A stretch of DNA of 10,041 nucleotides. It comes from DAOMNN01 sp050486545. Its GTDB lineage: Bacteria; Pseudomonadota; Gammaproteobacteria; Burkholderiales; Rhodocyclaceae. The DNA lies in assembly GCA_050486545.1 (NCBI GenBank), contig JBJHDM010000087.1:1-10041 (forward strand), read 5' to 3'. Position numbers and translations under genes: made by a program. Positions 5,794 through 10,041 of the stretch are shown one piece after another. Position 1 is the stretch's first letter. Every line of letters begins with the position of its first letter. A model generated the notes under the pieces. The model did not search any database. It was not told the origin of the DNA and saw only the letters and a program-made list of their open reading frames with translations.

Positions 5794-8481
5794 ATGAAAG
5801 AAAAACATTACCTCACTCCCCTGCTCCAGCCCCGCTCGGTCGGCGTGATCGGCGCCAGCGAACGCGAAGCCTCGCTCGGCAACGTCGTGATCCGCAACAT
5901 GCTCGAGGCCGGCTTCAAGGGCCGCCTGTTCGCGATCAATCCGAAGCATGAATCGGTCCTCGGCGTTCCCTGCCACAAATCGGTCGAGGATGTACCGCAC
6001 CGGCTCGATCTCGCCGTGATCGCGGTCAATGCCGAGAAAGTCCCCGCGATCGTCGACAGTTGCGGCCGTGCCGGTGTGCGGGCGGTCATCGTGTTGCCGG
6101 CGGGGTTCTCCGAAACCGGACCCCGGGGCGCATTGCTCGAACGGCAAGTGGCCGAGACGGCCCGACGCCACCGGATCCGCTTGCTCGGCCCCAACTGCCT
6201 CGGGATCATGCGTCCCGAACTGGGTCTCAATGCGACCTTCGCCCATGCCAGTGCCCTGAAGGGGTCGATCGGGCTGATCTCCCAGTCCGGTGCACTATGC
6301 ACCGCGATTCTCGACTGGGCCAAACCCAATAACGTCGGCTTTTCGGCCGTCGTGTCGCTCGGATCGAGCAGCGACATCGATTTCGGTGAAGTGCTCGAGT
6401 ACATGATTTCGGACCCGCGCACCGAAAGCATCTTCCTCTATGTCGAAGGAATCCGCGACGCACGCCGCTTCATGAGCGCCTTGCGCGGCGCCGCGCGGGT
6501 CAAACCGGTCTTGCTGATCAAGGTCGGCCGCCACCCCGACGTATCGCGCGCGATCCTGTCGCATTCCGGCGTGGCCAGCGGCGAAGACGCGGTATTCGAT
6601 GCGGCCTTGCGACGTGCCGGCGTCATCCGGCTCTACAACCTCGGCCAGCTCTTCGCGGCGGCCAATGCATTGTTCTCCCACTTCCGTCCTCGCGGCAACC
6701 GCCTGGCGATCATCACCAACGGCGGCGGTCCGGGCGTCATGGCTGCCGACCGTGCGGCCGATCTCGGCATTCCCCTTGCACAGTTCGCCGACGAAACGGT
6801 GGCGAAACTCGATGCGGCCCTGCCCGCGCACTGGTCGCGCGGCAATCCGGTCGACATCGGCGGGGATGCTGGCGTCGACCGGTATCGCGATGCGCTCAAG
6901 GCCGTTCTGGAAGGACCCAACGTCGATGGCGTGCTCGTCCTGCTGACCCCGCAGGCGATGACCGATCCGAGCCGCGTGGCCGAAGCGATCGTCGAGGTCG
7001 AGAAGACCGCGGACAAGCCGGTCGTGACCTGCTGGATGGGTGAGGATCTGGTCGGCGAAGGGAGAAAGATCTTCGAGGCGGCCGGCATCCCGACCTTTCG
7101 CACGCCCGAACCGGCGGTCGAGCTGTTCAGCCATATCTCGGCCTACTACCGCAACCAGAAGCTGCTGATGCAGACCCCCGCATCGCTTTCGCACCTGAAC
7201 CCGCCGAGCATCGAAAGCGCGCGCCTGGTCATCGAAACCGCGCTGGCCGAGCGGCGCAAGGTCCTCAACGAGATGGAATCGAAGGCCTGTCTGGCAGCCT
7301 TCCGCATTCCGATCGCACAGACCGTGGTGGCCCGGTCGGCCACCGAGGCGATGGTGCTCGCCGAGGAGATCGGGCTACCGGTCGTCATGAAGATCGACTC
7401 CCCTTCGATCCTCCACAAGGCCGATTCAGGGGGCGTGAGGCTGAACCTCGGCAGCCTCGCGGCAGTTCGCACCGCCTACCAGGAGATTCTCGACGAGGTC
7501 CGACGCAACAAGCCCGAGGCGGCCATCAACGGAGTCGCGATCGAGCCGATGATCCTCAAGCGCCATGGGCGAGAACTGGTGGTCGGCGTGCGGCGCGACC
7601 CGGTGTTCGGACCGGTCATCACCTTCGGCGAAGGCGGCAACCGCGTCGAGGCCAACAAGGACCTGGGCATCGCCCTGCCGCCGCTGAACCGTTTCCTCGT
7701 GCGCGACCTGATCCAGTCCACGCGCGTGGCAAGCCTGCTCGGCGAAGTCCGCAACATGCCCGCCATCCACTACGAAGCGCTGGAGTTCGTCCTGTTGCGC
7801 GTCTCGGAAATGGTCTGCGAACTGCCCTGGATCCAGGAACTCGAAATCAATCCGCTCATCGTCGACGAGGTCGGCGCGGTGGCCGTCGATGCACGACTGG
7901 TCACCGACAACGTGGCGCCATCGGCCGACCGCTACGACCACATGGCGATCCACCCCTACCCGTCCCAGCTCATCACGAAGTGGACACAGCCCGACGGTGT
8001 CGAGATCACCATCCGCCCGATCAAGCCCGAGGACGCCGAACTCGAGGTGGAGTTCGTGCGCAAGCTCTCGCCCGAGACCAAGTACTACCGCTTCATGAAC
8101 ACGATGCGCGAACTGCCGCCGGCGATGGTGGCCCGACTGACGCAGATCGACTACGACCGCGAGATGGCGTTCGTGGCGACGATCATGCAGGACGACAAGG
8201 AGGTCGAGATCGGCGTGTGCCGCTATGCGGTCAATCCGGACGGCGAATCCTGCGAGTTCGCGATCGTGGTCGCCGACGACTGGCAGCACCGGGGACTGGC
8301 TCGGCGGCTCATGGGAGTGTTGATCGAAGCGGCCCGCAACAAGGGCCTCGCCTACATGAACGGCGTCTTTCTCGCCAACAACGAACGCATGCTGCGCTTC
8401 GTCCAGGGGCTCGGGTTCGTGCTGCGCAACGATCCGGACGACAGCACCGTCAAGCTCGGCGTACTCTCGCTGCAGGACTGA
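5794..8481 (+). CDS. pat: Pat-like fusion: ADP-forming acyl-CoA synthetase domains plus GNAT acetyltransferase
   Basis: The 895-residue product has the domain order of Salmonella Pat and E. coli YfiQ/PatZ, which acetylate lysines of metabolic enzymes such as acetyl-CoA synthetase, using acetyl-CoA, in the cytoplasm. Residues about 5-135 are the CoA-binding domain (RSVGVIGASEREASLGN; LLGPNCLGI). About 150-300 is a succinyl-CoA-synthetase-like ligase domain (LISQSGAL; SHSGVASGEDAVFDAALRRAG), and 300-460 a second ligase/flavodoxin-like domain (NGGGPGVMAAD). About 480-705 is the ATP-grasp domain (LPVVMKIDSPSILHKADSGGVRL; EPMI; VFGPVITFGEGG; LEINPLIV). About 736-895 is the GNAT domain (ITIRPIKPED; TQIDYDREMAFVA; DDWQHRGLARRLM, the acetyl-CoA-binding loop). 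His257 in SHSGV aligns with the phosphorylated His of active synthetases; the E. coli YfiQ sequence, as I recall it, lacks it. So this one may be a working acyl-CoA synthetase, an acetyltransferase, or both. The start has only a weak Shine-Dalgarno sequence (CGGATC). Confidence 0.93.
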   Translation: MKEKHYLTPLLQPRSVGVIGASEREASLGNVVIRNMLEAGFKGRLFAINPKHESVLGVPCHKSVEDVPHRLDLAVIAVNAEKVPAIVDSCGRAGVRAVIVLPAGFSETGPRGALLERQVAETARRHRIRLLGPNCLGIMRPELGLNATFAHASALKGSIGLISQSGALCTAILDWAKPNNVGFSAVVSLGSSSDIDFGEVLEYMISDPRTESIFLYVEGIRDARRFMSALRGAARVKPVLLIKVGRHPDVSRAILSHSGVASGEDAVFDAALRRAGVIRLYNLGQLFAAANALFSHFRPRGNRLAIITNGGGPGVMAADRAADLGIPLAQFADETVAKLDAALPAHWSRGNPVDIGGDAGVDRYRDALKAVLEGPNVDGVLVLLTPQAMTDPSRVAEAIVEVEKTADKPVVTCWMGEDLVGEGRKIFEAAGIPTFRTPEPAVELFSHISAYYRNQKLLMQTPASLSHLNPPSIESARLVIETALAERRKVLNEMESKACLAAFRIPIAQTVVARSATEAMVLAEEIGLPVVMKIDSPSILHKADSGGVRLNLGSLAAVRTAYQEILDEVRRNKPEAAINGVAIEPMILKRHGRELVVGVRRDPVFGPVITFGEGGNRVEANKDLGIALPPLNRFLVRDLIQSTRVASLLGEVRNMPAIHYEALEFVLLRVSEMVCELPWIQELEINPLIVDEVGAVAVDARLVTDNVAPSADRYDHMAIHPYPSQLITKWTQPDGVEITIRPIKPEDAELEVEFVRKLSPETKYYRFMNTMRELPPAMVARLTQIDYDREMAFVATIMQDDKEVEIGVCRYAVNPDGESCEFAIVVADDWQHRGLARRLMGVLIEAARNKGLAYMNGVFLANNERMLRFVQGLGFVLRNDPDDSTVKLGVLSLQD

Positions 8482-8528
8482 TCGACCGCAATCCCGTATC
8501 ATCCGCCCTTTCGTTCCGGACCCGACCC
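8482..8528 (+). promoter_or_regulatory. Short spacer with a possible -10 element before yeaD
   Basis: The 47-bp gap between the Pat-like gene and yeaD contains TATCAT at 8497-8502, a good -10 match about 27 bases before the yeaD ATG. No -35 element is visible at 16-18 bp upstream, where the sequence reads AGGACT. Read-through from the upstream gene is at least as likely as a promoter here. Confidence 0.2.
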
Positions 8529-9377
8529 ATGGCGGCAAGCATCGAGCAACTCGACTTTCATGGCCTGCCGGCGCTGCAGTTGCGCGACGGCAGGGGCGCA
8601 ACTGCGCTGATCACGCGCTTCGGCGCGCAGGTGCTGTCCTGGCTTCCGGCTGGAGCGTCCGAGTGGCTCTACCTCAGCGAAAAGGCGCACTACGATGGCA
8701 GCGCCGCGATCCGCGGCGGCATTCCGATCTGCTTCCCGCAGTTCTCCTCGCTGGGCAAACTGCCCAAGCACGGCCTGGTGCGACAGGTGGAATGGGCCTT
8801 GCGCGAGCACCGCACCGGAGCGGATTACGCCCTCGTCACCCTGGGCCTGTGCGATGACGAGCGATCGCACGCATTGTGGCCGCAGTGCTTCGATGCCGAG
8901 CTGACCGTCGTCCTCGAGAACCGGCGCCTGGACATCGAACTGGCGATCGGGAACACCGGCCATTCGCCCTTCGCCTTCACCGCAGCACTCCACACGTATC
9001 TTCGCGTCAGGGAAGTCGAGAACGTCTCGCTCGAGGGTCTGCACGGTTTCGAATATCGCGATGCCACCGACGGCAATCGCATCAAGCGCGACACCGGTGA
9101 CGCGATCCGCGTCGAGGGCGAGGTCAATCGCGTCTATCACGATGTCGACCGCGCCCTGCTGCTGCGAGACGAGGGTCGCACGCTCGGCATTCGCAGCGAA
9201 GGCTTTCCCGACGTGGTCGTCTGGAACCCGTGGGAAACCCATTGCGCCGCCATCGAGGACATGCTTCCACTCGATTTCCGGCACATGCTGTGCGTCGAAG
9301 CCGCTGCGGCCCGGCAGCGCATCGCGCTGGATGCCGGGGACGTCTGGACGGGCCGCCAGTCGCTGGTCGCGCTCTGA
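8529..9377 (+). CDS. yeaD: D-hexose-6-phosphate mutarotase, YeaD-type aldose-1-epimerase family
   Basis: Enzymes of this group interconvert the alpha and beta anomers of glucose 6-phosphate and similar sugar phosphates in the cytoplasm, helping flux into glycolysis and the pentose phosphate route. The 282-residue product has the usual length and an all-beta galactose-mutarotase-like fold. Family signatures are LITRFGAQVLSWLP (28-41), the phosphate-sugar loop IRGGIPICFPQF (61-72), KHGLVRQVEW (80-89), the presumed catalytic His155 in ALHTYLRV, VVWNPWE (230-236) and the presumed catalytic Glu257 in MLCVEAA. The ATG at 8529 is the natural start, 47 bp after the preceding gene. It has no good Shine-Dalgarno sequence, only CCGGAC. 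No linked sugar kinase or transporter is in the window, so the exact sugar is inferred from the family. Confidence 0.92.
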   Translation: MAASIEQLDFHGLPALQLRDGRGATALITRFGAQVLSWLPAGASEWLYLSEKAHYDGSAAIRGGIPICFPQFSSLGKLPKHGLVRQVEWALREHRTGADYALVTLGLCDDERSHALWPQCFDAELTVVLENRRLDIELAIGNTGHSPFAFTAALHTYLRVREVENVSLEGLHGFEYRDATDGNRIKRDTGDAIRVEGEVNRVYHDVDRALLLRDEGRTLGIRSEGFPDVVVWNPWETHCAAIEDMLPLDFRHMLCVEAAAARQRIALDAGDVWTGRQSLVAL

Positions 9378-9385
9378 CCCGCCAC

Positions 9386-9403
9386 GAGGAGTTTCCATCC
9401 ATG
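9386..9403 (+). promoter_or_regulatory. Strong Shine-Dalgarno sequence for the YffB-like gene
   Basis: GAGGAG at 9386-9391 lies 9 bases before the ATG at 9401. It is the best ribosome binding site in the window and settles this start. The 23-bp gap after yeaD leaves little room for a separate promoter, so the two genes are probably on one mRNA. Confidence 0.7.
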
Positions 9404-9766
9404 ACGATCGTCGTATACGGCATCCGCAACTGCAGCACGATGAAGAAGGCCTTCGACTGGCTCGATGCCCGGGGTCTGGAATATCGTTTCCATGACCACC
9501 GCAAGTCGGGCATCGACCCCGAGACCCTGGCCGGGTGGTGCGACCGCCTCGGCTGGCAGGCACTGGTCAACACCCGCGGAACGACCTGGCGCAAACTCCC
9601 GCCGGCCGACCGGGACGTCGCCGATTCGATGGCCGCGATCGCGTTGATGCGCACGCACCCGAGCCTGATCCGGCGCCCCGTCATCGAAACCGCCTCGGGC
9701 CGGATTCTCGTCGGCTTCGATGAAGACGTGTTGTCCGCGCACCTTGCACCTGGAGCCGGCACGTGA
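9401..9766 (+). CDS. yffB: YffB-like protein of the ArsC/Spx thioredoxin-fold family
   Basis: This 121-residue cytoplasmic protein is very similar to E. coli YffB (about 118 residues): YGIRNCSTMKKAFDWLD at the N-terminus, then YRFHDHR, then LVNTRGTTWRKL (55-66), which is close to identical in YffB, and LIRRPV (89-94). The fold is that of glutaredoxin-like arsenate reductases. Cys11 is the only active-site Cys; the motif is CSTM, so there is no CxxC pair, and the CX5R loop of true ArsC arsenate reductase is absent. A second Cys (47) lies in a helix. YffB-type proteins are thought to be glutathione-dependent thiol reductases; their substrate is not established, and arsenate resistance should not be assumed. 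The start codon has a strong GAGGAG. The stop overlaps the hslO start (GTGA), so the two are probably translated together. Confidence 0.92.
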   Translation: MTIVVYGIRNCSTMKKAFDWLDARGLEYRFHDHRKSGIDPETLAGWCDRLGWQALVNTRGTTWRKLPPADRDVADSMAAIALMRTHPSLIRRPVIETASGRILVGFDEDVLSAHLAPGAGT

Positions 9767-10041
9767 AACCGGATGACAGCTATATTCAACGCTTCCTGCT
9801 CGAGGACCTCGACATTCGCGGCGCGGTCACCCGACTGGGTGGCGTCTGGCAGGCGCTCCAGCAGGGTCGTGACTACCCCGCACCGGTGGCCGCCCTGCTT
9901 GGCCAGATGAGTGCGGTCACTGCGGTGATCTCCGGTAATCTCAAGCAGCCTGGACGCCTGACCTTCCAGATCCAGGGCCACGGTCCGGTCGGCCTGCTCG
10001 TCGTCGACTGCACCGAAAGCCTCAACCTGCGCGCAATGGCC
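9763..10041 (+). CDS. hslO: Hsp33 redox-regulated chaperone, N-terminal part, cut by window edge
   Basis: Hsp33 is a cytoplasmic holdase chaperone that is switched on when oxidation releases zinc from four C-terminal cysteines and it dimerises. The window contains 93 codons of a protein normally about 290 residues long; the zinc-binding CxC/CxxC region lies beyond the right edge, so redox control cannot be checked here. The visible part matches the family N-terminal domain: SYIQRFLLEDLDIRGAVTRL, YPAPVAALLGQMSAVTAVISG, then GRLTFQIQGHGPVGLLVVDC and a final NLRAMA. The start is GTG at 9763, overlapping the TGA of the preceding gene, with GGAG at 9752-9755 seven bases upstream. An ATG start would lose conserved N-terminal residues. 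The pairing with a thiol-reductase-like gene suits a shared role in oxidative stress, though this is inference. Confidence 0.95.
   Translation, partial: MKPDDSYIQRFLLEDLDIRGAVTRLGGVWQALQQGRDYPAPVAALLGQMSAVTAVISGNLKQPGRLTFQIQGHGPVGLLVVDCTESLNLRAMA

Noticed and set aside
7426..8601. A 391-codon open frame on the minus strand opposite the end of the Pat-like gene
   Set aside because: It is the mirror frame of well-conserved ATP-grasp and GNAT coding sequence; its low-complexity Arg/His/Asp/Val composition is typical of antisense shadows.
8499..9563. A 354-codon minus-strand frame opposite yeaD and yffB
   Set aside because: It spans two clear plus-strand genes and the gap between them; the product has no recognisable motif.
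9401..9766. Arsenate reductase (arsC) for arsenic resistance
   Set aside because: The NTRGTTWRKL signature and single Cys fit YffB, not the ArsC loop CX5R, and no arsB, arsR or acr3 gene is nearby.

Overview
The window is ordinary-looking, GC-rich (estimated by eye in the mid-60s percent) bacterial chromosome. It is densely packed, and its genes are typical of Beta- or Gammaproteobacteria: selD/mnmH selenium metabolism, a GabD-type dehydrogenase, a Pat-type ligase/acetyltransferase, YeaD, YffB and Hsp33. The sequence alone does not let me choose between the two classes. I see no tRNA, rRNA, CRISPR array, insertion sequence, phage gene or clear sign of recent transfer.

Layout. Positions 1-465 (minus) hold the N-terminal part of selD, which runs off the left edge. 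Divergent from it, with starts only 49 bp apart, is mnmH (515-1597, plus), whose enzyme uses the selenophosphate made by SelD to convert 2-thiouridine in tRNA to 2-selenouridine. mnmH converges, across 28 bp, on a minus-strand pair: gabD (3652-2192) followed by a small class I SAM methyltransferase (2195-1626). The two are probably translationally coupled through a TTGA overlap. A 333-bp non-coding or weakly coding stretch (3653-3985) separates gabD from a divergent membrane-anchored, two-PAS sensor histidine kinase (3986-5593, plus). The kinase starts with TTG and has no response regulator beside it within the window.

After 200 bp of intergenic DNA comes an 895-residue fusion of an ADP-forming acyl-CoA synthetase and a GNAT acetyltransferase (5794-8481, plus; Pat/YfiQ architecture). 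Close behind on the same strand are a YeaD-type hexose-6-phosphate mutarotase (8529-9377), a YffB/ArsC-Spx-family thioredoxin-fold protein (9401-9766), and the start of hslO/Hsp33 (9763-10041, cut by the right edge). The last two overlap by GTGA and are probably co-translated.

How the genes work together. Two small functional groupings stand out: selenophosphate supply and tRNA selenation (selD/mnmH), and redox/stress protein handling (yffB-like/hslO). GabD, Pat and YeaD belong to central carbon metabolism and its control, but nothing ties them into one pathway beyond their order. The points most worth a second look are a Pat-like protein that keeps the synthetase catalytic histidine (E. coli YfiQ, as I recall it, has lost it), a cysteine-rich first sensor region in the orphan kinase, the very tight selD/mnmH divergence, and an Ala-for-Gly change in the MnmH P-loop. 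I did not find a convincing undescribed system.
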